Part shown: piece by piece, positions 18,024 to 26,270 of the stretch
How the letters are laid out: each line of letters starts with the position of its first letter
Position numbering within the stretch: position 1 is the first letter of the stretch
NCBI RefSeq assembly: GCF_000184745.1
Contig: NC_014931.1
Span: 1,550,001-1,614,000 of the forward strand
Direction of reading: 5' to 3'
Source of the DNA: Variovorax paradoxus EPS
GTDB taxonomy: Bacteria > Pseudomonadota > Gammaproteobacteria > Burkholderiales > Burkholderiaceae_C
Length of the DNA stretch: 64,000 bases
Made by a program: the position numbers and the translations under genes
The notes under the pieces: model-generated
What the model was told of the DNA's origin: nothing
The model's database searches: none
What the model saw: the letters and a program-made list of their open reading frames with translations, nothing else

Positions 18024-19190
18024 TCAGAACGAGCGGGGGAGGCCGAGCATGTGTTCGGCGACATAGCTCAGGATGAGATTCGTAGAGATCGGCGCCACCT
18101 GGTACAGCCGCGTCTCGCGGAACTTGCGCTCGATGTCGTATTCGCAGGCGAAGCCGAAGCCGCCGTGGAATTGAAGGCATGCATTGGCCGCCTCCCAACT
18201 CGCCTTGGCCGCGAGGTATTTCGCCATGTTGGCCTGCGCGCCGCAGGGCTCGTGCGCATCGAACAGGCGGCAGGCTTCGTAGCGCATGAGGTTCGCCGCT
18301 TCGATCTCGATGAACGCTTCGGCAATCGGAAACTGCACGCCCTGGTTCTGGCCGATGGGGCGGCCGAACACGACGCGCTCCTTCGTGTATGCCGTCACCT
18401 TGTCGATGAACCAGTAGCCATCGCCGATGCATTCGGCAGCGATCAGCGTGCGTTCGGCGTTGAGGCCGTCCAGGATGTACTTGAAGCCCTGGCCTTCCAC
18501 GCCGATCAGGTTCTCGGCGGGAATCTCGAGGTTCTCGAAGAACAGTTCGTTGGTCTCGTGATTCACCATGTTGAGGATCGGCTGCACCGTCATCCCCTTG
18601 CCGATGGCTTCGCGCAAGTCGACGATGAAGATCGACATGCCTTCCGATTTCTTCTTCACGTCCGCGAGCGGCGTGGTGCGGGCCAGCAGGATCATCAGGT
18701 CCGAGTGCTGGATGCGCGAGATCCACACCTTCTGGCCGTTGATGACGTAGCGGTCGCCCTTCTTCACCGCGGTGGTCTTGATCTTGGTGGTATCGGTGCC
18801 GGTGCTGGGCTCGGTCACGCCCATCGACTGCAGGCGCAGCTCGCCGGTCGCGATGCGGGGCAGGTATTCGCGCTTCTGCGCCTCGCTGCCGTGGCGCAGC
18901 AGCGTGCCCATGTTGTACATCTGGCCGTGGCAGGCGCCGGAGTTGCCGCCGCAGCGGTTGATCTCTTCCATGATGACCGAGGCTTCGGTAAGACCGAGGC
19001 CCGAGCCGCCGTACTCCTGCGGGATCAGCGCGGCCATCCAGCCGGCCTTGGTGAGCGCATCGACGAATTCGGCGGGGTAGCCGCGGGCCTCGTCGATCTT
19101 GCGGAAGTACTCGTTGGGAAACTCCGCGCACAGGTCGCGCACGGCGTCGCGGATGTCGGGGAAGCGGAGTTCGCTATGGTGGTTGTTCAT
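18024..19190 (-). CDS. Acyl-CoA dehydrogenase family protein
   Basis: A 388-residue FAD enzyme of the acyl-CoA dehydrogenase superfamily. FAD- and substrate-binding segments are MGVTEPSTGTDTTK and VINGQKVWISRIQHSD. A glutamate in GLNAERTLIAAE lies at the isovaleryl-CoA-type catalytic base position, and the C-terminal FHGGFGFACEYDIER motif is intact. It forms an alpha,beta-double bond in an acyl-CoA and passes electrons to ETF. It lies between the PrpD and citryl-CoA-lyase-like genes, all on the minus strand. The RIQ..SD pattern suggests a non-standard, possibly polar, acyl substrate. Confidence 0.9.
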   Translation of the reverse strand: MNNHHSELRFPDIRDAVRDLCAEFPNEYFRKIDEARGYPAEFVDALTKAGWMAALIPQEYGGSGLGLTEASVIMEEINRCGGNSGACHGQMYNMGTLLRHGSEAQKREYLPRIATGELRLQSMGVTEPSTGTDTTKIKTTAVKKGDRYVINGQKVWISRIQHSDLMILLARTTPLADVKKKSEGMSIFIVDLREAIGKGMTVQPILNMVNHETNELFFENLEIPAENLIGVEGQGFKYILDGLNAERTLIAAECIGDGYWFIDKVTAYTKERVVFGRPIGQNQGVQFPIAEAFIEIEAANLMRYEACRLFDAHEPCGAQANMAKYLAAKASWEAANACLQFHGGFGFACEYDIERKFRETRLYQVAPISTNLILSYVAEHMLGLPRSF

Positions 19191-19214
19191 GCAAGGTTGC
19201 GCTTAAAAAGTGAT

Positions 19215-19279
19215 CCATTCACGCTGAGAAGAAAAAACCGCTCGCGCTGAGAAGAAAAAACCGCTCGCGCTGAGAAAAA
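19215..19279. repeat. Degenerate tandem half-sites of a REP-like element
   Basis: Three head-to-tail units of 23, 23 and 19 bases each start with CC and contain (T/C)C(A/G)CGCTGAG. Each then ends in an A-rich tail (AGAAAAAA or AAAAA). The unit core matches the left arm of the full palindrome that follows at 19276. They look like truncated copies of that palindrome with the right arm replaced by A-tracts. The stretch lies in the gap between two minus-strand genes. Confidence 0.7.
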
Positions 19280-19343
19280 CCGTTCACGCTGAGCTTGTCG
19301 AAGCGCCGCGCAAGGCTTCGACAAGCTCAGCCCGAACGGTTTT
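19276..19343. repeat. REP-like palindrome (copy 2)
   Basis: An almost perfect inverted repeat of 28-29 bp per arm with two mismatches: left arm AAAACCGTTC then ACGCTGAGCTTGTCGAAGC, right arm its complement ending GAACGGTTTT, with an 11-base loop. It shares its core with the palindrome at 1077-1130. On the minus strand it ends with a T-run, so it could terminate the upstream citryl-CoA-lyase-like transcript. Confidence 0.8.
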
Positions 19344-19353
19344 GGGGTGCATG

Positions 19354-20139
19354 TCAGTCTTGGCGAGGGCCGCCGGCTTCCTTTTCCACACGCTGCCAGA
19401 TCTCGATGGCCATCGGATCGTCGATCTCTTCCAGGATGTGGCCGACGAGACCGATGGCGCGCGCCATCACGCCGAGGCCGCGAATGATCTTCCAGGGAAA
19501 GCCGAACTCGGCGGCGATCGCGCCGACGGCGCCCGTGGCGTTGATGGGCAACGACTTGCCCGAGACGCGCTCGGCCTCTTCCTGCACCGCCTGCATCAGC
19601 GCGACGTAGTGGGTGGATTGCCCGTTCTCGGCCGCGATCTGGAACAGGCGCGGCGTGCGCGGGTCGATGGGCTTGTGCAGCGGATGGCCGAGGCCCGGCA
19701 CGATCTGCTTGCGCGCACGGAAATCGGCCACGATGTCCTTGGCCATGTCGGCGAGCGGACGGGTCGGCTTCTCGCCAAAGGGGATCGCCTCGTACAGCAT
19801 CTTGGCCGCGCCTTCGGTACTGCCGACGAACACAGAGCCCAGCCCGCACAAGCCCGCGGCGACCGCGGCCTGCAATGCTTCGGGGGCGCCCGCATAAGTG
19901 AGACGCGCGGCCAGCGCGCTGGGCGTCACGCCATGCTCGACCAGCGTGACGACGATGGCGTTGAAGGTCACTGACTCTTGCGGCGTCGGGATGCGCCCCG
20001 TGAGTTCCAGGAAGGCCATGTCGCCGAGGTTCAGGTGGCCGAGGATTTCCGAGGGCAGGTCGCGCCCGCGCACGGTGATCCTGTCGGGGGTGCTGTGGCC
20101 CAGCTCGGTGTGCAGGGATTTCTTGATCTTGGTGGTCAT
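19354..20139 (-). CDS. Citryl-CoA lyase / citrate-synthase family protein
   Basis: A 261-residue protein of the short citrate-synthase-like family known as citryl-CoA lyase. It contains GDMAFLELTGRIPTPQE, the histidine segment GLGHPLHKPIDPRTPRLF and PINATGAVGAIAAEFGFPW, which match the C-terminal half of citrate synthase with its catalytic His and Asp region. Citryl-CoA lyases cleave citryl-CoA to acetyl-CoA and oxaloacetate. In this setting the protein may cleave or form another hydroxy-tricarboxylyl-CoA. It is the first gene of a minus-strand group with the acyl-CoA dehydrogenase and PrpD genes, and diverges from the double acyl-CoA dehydrogenase gene. Confidence 0.85.
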   Translation of the reverse strand: MTTKIKKSLHTELGHSTPDRITVRGRDLPSEILGHLNLGDMAFLELTGRIPTPQESVTFNAIVVTLVEHGVTPSALAARLTYAGAPEALQAAVAAGLCGLGSVFVGSTEGAAKMLYEAIPFGEKPTRPLADMAKDIVADFRARKQIVPGLGHPLHKPIDPRTPRLFQIAAENGQSTHYVALMQAVQEEAERVSGKSLPINATGAVGAIAAEFGFPWKIIRGLGVMARAIGLVGHILEEIDDPMAIEIWQRVEKEAGGPRQD

Positions 20140-20245
20140 GCGCCGAATCTAGTCCCGTCTCGCGCGAGGCGGCTCCGTGATTGCGAAACCCTCCCTTCGG
20201 CAAATGCAAATGCCGCCCGCCGGGGTCTTCTGCCACGCTGCGGCC

Positions 20246-22576
20246 ATGGATATCGAATCACTCTCGGCAATGCGCGAAGCGGCGCTCGACTACTTCGTGC
20301 GCAGCCGCGCGACCCAAAGACGACGGGCGTTGATGGAGCAGCCCGATGCGGGTGAAGCGGAGGGTTGGCGCGCGATGGCGGAACTGGGCTGGGCCGGCAT
20401 GCTGGCACCCGAGTCCGCGGGCGGCCTTGGGCTGGAACTCGATGGCGCGGCGGAAATCCTGCGTGCGGCCGGCGAGCACGCGGCGCCCGAACCGCTGCTG
20501 GCCGTGGCCGGCCTCAGTGCGATGCTGCTGGCGCGGCTGGACACGCCCGCCGCCCGGGCATTGCTCGCCGATCTGATTACGGGTCGCAGCCTGCCCGCAC
20601 TGGCGTGGCAGGAGAGTGCGGGCGACCTGAGCGCGGTGCCGCTCGCCTGCGGTTGCGAGCGACGCGCCGGCAGCGTGCTGCTGCAAGGCGAAAAGCTCAT
20701 GGTGTTGCCCGGCAATGCCGCCAGCGGCTGGCTGGTGTCGGCCCGCGGCGATGACGACGCGGTGATCCTCTGGGTGCCGCGCGGCACCGAAGGCGTGACG
20801 GAAACGCTGATGCCGCTGGTCGATGGCGGACAGGCATCGAGCCTGCGCTTCGAGCAGGTTGCATTGCCGCCCGATGCGGTGCTGGCCAAAGGGCCGACCG
20901 CGCAACAAGCGTTGCGCCATGCGCTCGCGGCCGGCCAGATTCTTCAGGCGGCCGAGCTGCTCGGCGCCGGGCAGGCGATGCTCGCGCAGACGCTGGTCTA
21001 CCTGCGCACGCGCTCGCAGTTCGGCAAGCCCATCGGCAGCTTCCAGGCCTTGCAGCATCGGTGCGTCGACATGTTCGTTCATCTCGAAGTCGCGCAGGCC
21101 ACGTTGAACGAAGTGCTGGCGCTGGCCGGTGCAGGGCTGCCGGTGGACCGGCTCGAAGCCGAGGCGAGCCGCGTCAATGCGCGCTGCACGGCCGCCGCGC
21201 TGCAAGCCTCGCGCACCTCCGTGCAGTTGCACGGCGCCATCGGCTACACGCAGGAGTGCGACCTGAGCCTGTTCTACAAGCGCGTGCTGTGCCTCTCGGC
21301 GTGGCTGGGCAATGTCACCGCGCATCAACATCGGCACGCTGCACTCACGAGCGAAAACGAGGCCGCAACGAGCACCGTCGCATGGGCTGGCGAATTTCCC
21401 CGCACTGCCGACTGGTCCGCCATGCCCGAAGCCGAATTCCGCCGCATGGTGCGCGGCTTCCTGCAGCAGCGCTATCCGCAGGCGCTTCGCTACCTCTCGC
21501 ACCGCGCGCGATGGAGCGAGATGCGCGAGTGGTACCTCACGCTGTCCGCGCAAGGCTGGATCGCGCCGGCCTGGCCCGAGGCGCATGGCGGCATGGGCCT
21601 GCCGGCCGACAAGCTCATCGCGTGGATCGAGGAGCTGGAGCAATACGGCGTGGCGCGCGCGCCCGACCAGGGCATCGTGATGATCGGGCCGCTGCTCATC
21701 CAGCACGGCACGCGCGAACAGCAGCAGCGTTTTCTGCCGCGTATCCTCCGCGGCGAGCACGTCTGGTGCCAGGGCTATTCAGAGCCCAATGCCGGCTCCG
21801 ACCTCGCGGGCCTGCGCACCGAGGCCGTTGCGGGGCGCGATGCTGAGGGTGATGGCGAGAGCGATCACTTCATCGTCAACGGCCAGAAGATCTGGACCAC
21901 GCTCGCGCAGGACGCCAACCACATCTTCATGCTCGTGCGCACCGACAAGGCGGCGCGCAAGCAAGAGGGCATCAGCTTCCTTTTGTGCGATCTGCGCACG
22001 CCGGGCATCACGGTGCGGCCGATCCACACGCTGGCGGGCGAGCCGGAGTTCTGCGAGGTGTTCTTCGACAACGTGCGGGTGCCGGCGGACAACCTCGTCG
22101 GCAAGCTGCATGGCGGCTGGACGATCGCGAAGGCGCTGCTGGGTTTCGAGCGCATCTTCCTCGGCAGTCCCAAGCAGTCGCAGTACGCGCTGGGGCAGCT
22201 TGCGCGGCTCGCGGAGGCGCGGCGCCTGTTCGCGGACCCGGTGTTCGCGCAACGCTTCGCGGCGCTCAGGCTCGATGTGGCCGACCTGACTGCCGCGTAC
22301 ACCAGCTTCGCCGACATCGTACGGGCCGGCAAGCCGCTGCCTGCATCGGTGTCGCTGCTGAAGATCTGGGCGAGCGAGACCTACCACCGCATCGGCGCCC
22401 TGCTGGTCGAGGCCGGCGAAGAGCAGGGCGCGGTCGCGGGCGACCAGGTGCTCGACGGGCAGACCTTCAACGTGCTCTCGCCACTCATCGGTTCGACGGC
22501 CGCAATGATCTACGGCGGCACGAACGAGATACAGCGCAACATCCTCGCGCGGCAAGTGCTTGAGCTGCCGGCCTGA
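20246..22576 (+). CDS. Fused double acyl-CoA dehydrogenase
   Basis: A 776-residue protein, twice normal size, containing two acyl-CoA dehydrogenase units. The N-terminal unit (about 1-370) has GWAGMLAPESAGGLG, the RSQFGKPIGSFQALQHR motif and VQLHGAIGYTQECD, but lacks a clear middle-domain signature. The C-terminal unit (about 395-776) is complete, with CQGYSEPNAGSDLAG, VNGQKIWTTLAQDANH and IYGGTNEIQRNILAR. The MCAD-type base (YEGT) is YGGT here. Paired small and large subunits of this kind form alpha2-beta2 enzymes in steroid side-chain and pimeloyl-CoA oxidation; here they are one polypeptide. ATG 20246 is the start because the conserved region begins just after it. Confidence 0.88.
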   Translation: MDIESLSAMREAALDYFVRSRATQRRRALMEQPDAGEAEGWRAMAELGWAGMLAPESAGGLGLELDGAAEILRAAGEHAAPEPLLAVAGLSAMLLARLDTPAARALLADLITGRSLPALAWQESAGDLSAVPLACGCERRAGSVLLQGEKLMVLPGNAASGWLVSARGDDDAVILWVPRGTEGVTETLMPLVDGGQASSLRFEQVALPPDAVLAKGPTAQQALRHALAAGQILQAAELLGAGQAMLAQTLVYLRTRSQFGKPIGSFQALQHRCVDMFVHLEVAQATLNEVLALAGAGLPVDRLEAEASRVNARCTAAALQASRTSVQLHGAIGYTQECDLSLFYKRVLCLSAWLGNVTAHQHRHAALTSENEAATSTVAWAGEFPRTADWSAMPEAEFRRMVRGFLQQRYPQALRYLSHRARWSEMREWYLTLSAQGWIAPAWPEAHGGMGLPADKLIAWIEELEQYGVARAPDQGIVMIGPLLIQHGTREQQQRFLPRILRGEHVWCQGYSEPNAGSDLAGLRTEAVAGRDAEGDGESDHFIVNGQKIWTTLAQDANHIFMLVRTDKAARKQEGISFLLCDLRTPGITVRPIHTLAGEPEFCEVFFDNVRVPADNLVGKLHGGWTIAKALLGFERIFLGSPKQSQYALGQLARLAEARRLFADPVFAQRFAALRLDVADLTAAYTSFADIVRAGKPLPASVSLLKIWASETYHRIGALLVEAGEEQGAVAGDQVLDGQTFNVLSPLIGSTAAMIYGGTNEIQRNILARQVLELPA

Positions 22577-22620
22577 GCGGTGCGAGCGCCAAAAGAAATA
22601 CACAACAGGAGACAACGCTC

Positions 22621-23616
22621 ATGGAATCCCTCGACCTCAACCGGCGCCGTGCCGTGGCCGCGCTGGCGGGCAGTGCATTGCTGTCCATGCTGCCCACGCG
22701 CGTCTTCGCGCAACAGCAGCAGCCGGCACTGCCATCGCTCATCAAGCTCGTCGTCGGCTATTCCGCCGGCGGTCCGGTCGACGGTGCCGCGCGCCTGCTC
22801 GCGCCCGCGATGAGCCAGGAACTCGGCACGCAGGTGATCGTGGACAACCGTCCCGGCGCCGGCGGCTCGCTCGGCGGCAATGCGGTCGCCAAGGCGCCAC
22901 CCGATGGCGCGATGCTGTTTCTCGGCGCGAGCCCGACCATCACGATCAACCCGAACGTGCAGCGCAACATGCCCTTCGATCCGATGAAGGACCTGACGCC
23001 CATCGCGCCGCTGGTGGACTACACCAATGTGCTCGTGGTCAACAAGGACCTGCCGGTGCGCAACGTGGCTGAGTTGCTGGCCTATGCGAAGGCGAAGCCC
23101 GGCAAGCTCTTCTACGGCTCGGCCGGCGTGGGCGCCTCCAACCACCTGAGCGGCGCGCTGCTGGAAAAGATGACCGGCGTGCAACTCACGCATGTGCCCT
23201 ACAAGGGCAGCGCGCCCGCGCTCGCCGACGTGATGGCGGGCACGGTGCCCATGATGTTCGACATCATCGCGACCTCGCGGCCCTTCATCCAGTCGGGGCG
23301 CCTGCGCGCGCTGGCGGTCACCTCGCGGCAGCGCAACCGCATGCTGCCCGACGTGCCGACGATGATCGAATCGGGCGTGCCCGACTACGACGTGGGCGGC
23401 TGGTTCGGCCTCTACGGCCCGGCGCGCATGGACCCGGCGCTGGTCGCGCGCATCAACGCTGCGGCGCACAGGATGCTGGCGCGCGAGGACATCGCGAGCC
23501 GCCTGCGCGAGCAGGGCTACGACGTGTGGTCGGGCGGGGCGGAACTGCTGGCGACCAAGGGGCAATCCGACCGCAAGCTCTGGGCGACGGCGTCCAAGGG
23601 CATCGAGGCGGAATAA
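22621..23616 (+). CDS. Bug/TctC-family substrate-binding protein
   Basis: A 331-residue periplasmic receptor. The signal peptide has twin arginines and a hydrophobic stretch (NRRRAVAALAGSALLSMLP), so Tat export is possible. The family segments VVGYSAGGPVDGAARL, DNRPGAGGSLGGNAVAKAPP and THVPYKGSAPALADVMAG are present. It lies 44 bases after the double acyl-CoA dehydrogenase, has a good ribosome site (CAGGAGACAA) and is followed after 3 bases by the acyl-CoA ligase. This suggests that it binds the carboxylic acid that the cluster activates and oxidises. No tctAB genes are nearby. Confidence 0.92.
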   Translation: MESLDLNRRRAVAALAGSALLSMLPTRVFAQQQQPALPSLIKLVVGYSAGGPVDGAARLLAPAMSQELGTQVIVDNRPGAGGSLGGNAVAKAPPDGAMLFLGASPTITINPNVQRNMPFDPMKDLTPIAPLVDYTNVLVVNKDLPVRNVAELLAYAKAKPGKLFYGSAGVGASNHLSGALLEKMTGVQLTHVPYKGSAPALADVMAGTVPMMFDIIATSRPFIQSGRLRALAVTSRQRNRMLPDVPTMIESGVPDYDVGGWFGLYGPARMDPALVARINAAAHRMLAREDIASRLREQGYDVWSGGAELLATKGQSDRKLWATASKGIEAE

Positions 23617-23619
23617 CCG

Positions 23620-25119
23620 ATGCAGCACCGCATTCACAGCCTGCTCGAAGAACGCGCGGCCCGCACGCCTGAGGAAGTCTTCCTTTTCGAACCCGGCAGA
23701 ACCACGACCTACGCGGCGCTGCAGGCGATGGCCGAGACGGCCACGCAAGACCTGCGGGACGCCGGCGTGCGCCCGACCGATCGCGTGGTGCTGGTCGCCG
23801 AGAACTGCGCCGCCCACATCGCGCTGCTCATGGCGTGCAGCCGCGTCGGCGCGTGGTCGTGCGGCGTGAATGCGCGCATGGCGCAGGGCGAGATCGCGGC
23901 CATCGTCGAGCGGGCGGATGCGCGCCTTTGCTGCTTCACGGCCGGCGCCTCGGCGGCCGCGCGGCTGCATGCGGAGCGCGCAGCCGCAACGCCGGCCGGG
24001 CTGCCGGGCGTCATGTACTCGGCCGTTCGCGCCGAGGCGCAGCCGGAGCCCGATGCGGCGCTGGCCGGCACGGCCGCAATCATCTTCACGTCGGGCACGT
24101 CAGGCACGCCCAAGGGCGTGATGGTGTCGCACCGCGGGCTGCTGCATTTCGGGCGAGTATCGGCCGGTGTGCGTTCGCTCGACTCGCGCGACCGGGTCTA
24201 CGCGTTCTTGCCGATGACGCACATCTTCGGCATCGGCACGGTGCTGATGGCCGCGCTCACGGGCGGTGCATCGCTGGTGCTGCGCGGCAGCTTCTCGCCG
24301 GCCGATGTGCTGGATGCGCTGGCGCACGAGGAGGTGTCGAACCTGCTCGGGCCGCCGACGATGTATGCGCGGCTGCTGGCGCACATCGAGGCCGAACGCG
24401 TGGCGCCGCGCTTTCCGCGGCTGCGCTATGTCTACACCGGCTCCGCGCCGCTCGACCTCGGGCTCAAGCAGCGTGTGGAGCGCCTGTTCGGCCAGCCGCT
24501 GCATTACGGCTACGGCCTCTCGGAGTACGCGGGCTCGGTGTTCCTCACGCGCACCGAGGCGCCGCGCGCGGATACCGCCGCAGGCCATGCCGTCGAGGGC
24601 GGCGAGGCGCGCATCGTGGGCATCGACGGCAAGGACGCGGCACAGGGCGAGACCGGAGAAATCTGGCTGCGCGGCCCCGGCCTGATGCTCGGCTACTTCC
24701 GCGATGCCGCGGCCACCGCGCAGGTGATGCGCCCCGGCGGCTGGTACGCCACCGGCGACCTCGGGCGCTTCGGCGACGACGGCGCGCTGTTCGTGGTCGG
24801 GCGGCTGAAGGAAATGATCATCCGCTCGGGCTTCAACGTGTACCCGGCGGAGATCGAGGCGGTGATCGGCCGCTTCGAGGGCGTGCACCTGTGCGCGGTG
24901 GTCGGCGTGCCGGAGGCCGACGGCAACGAGCAGATCGTCGCCTTCGCCGAGATGAAGCCAGGCGCCTCCCTTGACGAGGCTGCGCTGCGGGCCTACCTGG
25001 CCGAGCACCTCTCGCCCTACAAGCGGCCGGCCCGCATCGAGGTGATCGACGCGATGCCCACCACCGCCAACGGCAAGCTGCTCAAGCGCGAGTTGCAGGC
25101 TCGCGCGCGGCAGCCCTGA
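23620..25119 (+). CDS. AMP-dependent acyl-CoA synthetase/ligase
   Basis: A 499-residue ANL-family ligase that adenylates a carboxylic acid and joins it to CoA. The P-loop-like motif is IIFTSGTSGTPKGVMVS, the A5 motif is YGYGLSEYAG, A7 is GWYATGDLGRFG, and the hinge and catalytic lysine are at RLKEMIIRSGFNVYP and PTTANGKLLKREL. Substrate specificity cannot be read directly. It begins four bases after the Bug receptor stop codon, so both are in one transcript with the double acyl-CoA dehydrogenase, and its product would feed that enzyme. Confidence 0.92.
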   Translation: MQHRIHSLLEERAARTPEEVFLFEPGRTTTYAALQAMAETATQDLRDAGVRPTDRVVLVAENCAAHIALLMACSRVGAWSCGVNARMAQGEIAAIVERADARLCCFTAGASAAARLHAERAAATPAGLPGVMYSAVRAEAQPEPDAALAGTAAIIFTSGTSGTPKGVMVSHRGLLHFGRVSAGVRSLDSRDRVYAFLPMTHIFGIGTVLMAALTGGASLVLRGSFSPADVLDALAHEEVSNLLGPPTMYARLLAHIEAERVAPRFPRLRYVYTGSAPLDLGLKQRVERLFGQPLHYGYGLSEYAGSVFLTRTEAPRADTAAGHAVEGGEARIVGIDGKDAAQGETGEIWLRGPGLMLGYFRDAAATAQVMRPGGWYATGDLGRFGDDGALFVVGRLKEMIIRSGFNVYPAEIEAVIGRFEGVHLCAVVGVPEADGNEQIVAFAEMKPGASLDEAALRAYLAEHLSPYKRPARIEVIDAMPTTANGKLLKRELQARARQP

Positions 25120-25216
25120 AACCTCGGACTTATCCTGCACGCAGGCGCGCTGCCGTCCGCCAATCCGCTGTGCCATGACGCTGCATCGTGAAGGTCTTCG
25201 AATAGGAACCCACACC

Positions 25217-25396
25217 ATGGCCGATGACCTGAGCAAGCGCGGACCGCAGGATGCAGCCCGCATCAACGTCAATGAATCCCACGAGGTCCGCTACTGGACG
25301 CAGACGCTGGGCGTGACCGAGGCGCAACTGCGCTCGGCGGTCGCCGCTGCCGGTGTCGAGGTGAAGGACGTGCGCACCTACCTCGGAAAACCCTGA
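25217..25396 (+). CDS. DUF3606 domain-containing small protein
   Basis: A 59-residue protein of the DUF3606 family. The conserved pattern is a basic N-terminus, then RINVNESHEVRYWTQTLGVTEAQLRSAV and VEVKDVRTYLGKP at the end. The family is widespread in Proteobacteria and has no established function. The ATG at 25217 follows AGGAACCC. It stands alone between the acyl-CoA ligase and the His-phosphotransfer-like gene. Confidence 0.85.
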   Translation: MADDLSKRGPQDAARINVNESHEVRYWTQTLGVTEAQLRSAVAAAGVEVKDVRTYLGKP

Positions 25397-25406
25397 CCCT
25401 CTGAAT

Positions 25407-25438
25407 GGGCGACGGGGCGACGGGGCGACGGGGCGACG
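25407..25438. repeat. Tandem 8-bp repeat (GGGCGACG x4)
   Basis: Four perfect copies of GGGCGACG run head to tail just after the DUF3606 stop codon, followed by a partial unit. This non-coding stretch (25397-25592) shows nothing else clear. Such an array can change length by slippage. Confidence 0.85.
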
Positions 25439-25592
25439 GGCGGCGCGAAGCGTAGGCACGCTCCTACATCGCGACTGGGAGGGCCGCACGATACTTGTTG
25501 CCTTCTCCCCCCGTTTCAGGAATTTTCCCAGTGACCGTGTCTCCAGTCGCCCTCCGCCGTGTGGGCTGCGCCCCGACCAGGGCTGCAGCGCA

Positions 25593-26270
25593 ATGAAGTC
25601 CTCGCCCGGAGCGCGCAGCTGGATCGCTGCCGGCGTGCGCCACGAACTGCTCACGCGCGCCCTGCCGGCCTTGCGCCACGACATGGCCGCGCCCGTCTCG
25701 GTGGTGCGCATGGCGGTGCTGATGCTCAAGCGCCAGGTCGCAGCCAATCCCATCGACCGTGCCGCGTGCGAAGAGCGCGTGGCCCTCATCGACAACCAGG
25801 TCTCTGAATTGGTGGAAGCCATCCGGTCGCTGCGCGACTGGGAGCTGGCCACCACCGACGACGGCATCACCCGCAGCGCGCTGGTGGCGCAGTGCGTGAA
25901 CCTGATGCGCTCGGCCTTCGATCTGCACGGCGTGACGCTCGATGTCGACGCCGCGCTCGACCCGCAGGAAGACGAAGCCCGCTGGCCGGCCGCGGCCGCG
26001 CTGCGCTATCTGTTCCTGGGCGCGCTGGGCTACCTGCACGACAGCGCGGCCGAAGCCGGCGCGATCCGCGTCGAGCCGGTCGGCAGCGATGCGCTGCGCT
26101 TCGTCGCGGTGCCGCGCGAGGCCGGTGGCGCGAATCCGGTGCTCGATGCGCACCGCGCACCGCGCGCGCTGGCCATCGATGCCGTCGCGCTGCAGAACCT
26201 CGCCGAGGACATGGGCTACGCCATCGCGCTGGAAGGCGAGAGCGTGCGCTTCGCGCTCGCCACCGGCTGA
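25593..26270 (+). CDS. Histidine-kinase-like / ChpT-like phosphotransfer protein, orphan
   Basis: A 225-residue protein not clearly assignable to a named family. Residues 22-75 look like a dimerisation/His-phosphotransfer helix pair, with an H-box-like ALRHDMAAPVSVVRMAVLML (His29) and a second helix ending VEAIRSLRDWEL. The rest resembles a histidine-kinase ATP-binding domain in layout (final segment LQNLAEDMGYAIALEGESVRFAL). However, the N, G1 and G2 boxes needed for ATP binding are absent. This is the architecture of ChpT-like histidine phosphotransferases. There is no receiver or sensor domain and no neighbouring response regulator. Its 3' end overlaps the convergent topoisomerase IB gene by 55 bases. 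Confidence 0.6.
   Translation: MKSSPGARSWIAAGVRHELLTRALPALRHDMAAPVSVVRMAVLMLKRQVAANPIDRAACEERVALIDNQVSELVEAIRSLRDWELATTDDGITRSALVAQCVNLMRSAFDLHGVTLDVDAALDPQEDEARWPAAAALRYLFLGALGYLHDSAAEAGAIRVEPVGSDALRFVAVPREAGGANPVLDAHRAPRALAIDAVALQNLAEDMGYAIALEGESVRFALATG

Noticed and set aside
23620..25119. The AMP-dependent ligase as part of a peptide synthetase pathway.
   Set aside because: There is no carrier or condensation domain nearby, and the gene is coupled to a Bug receptor and acyl-CoA dehydrogenase genes, which points to acyl-CoA formation.
25407..25438. GGGCGACG array as a CRISPR or other functional repeat array.
   Set aside because: The units are 8 bases long and directly adjacent without spacers, so it is a simple tandem repeat.
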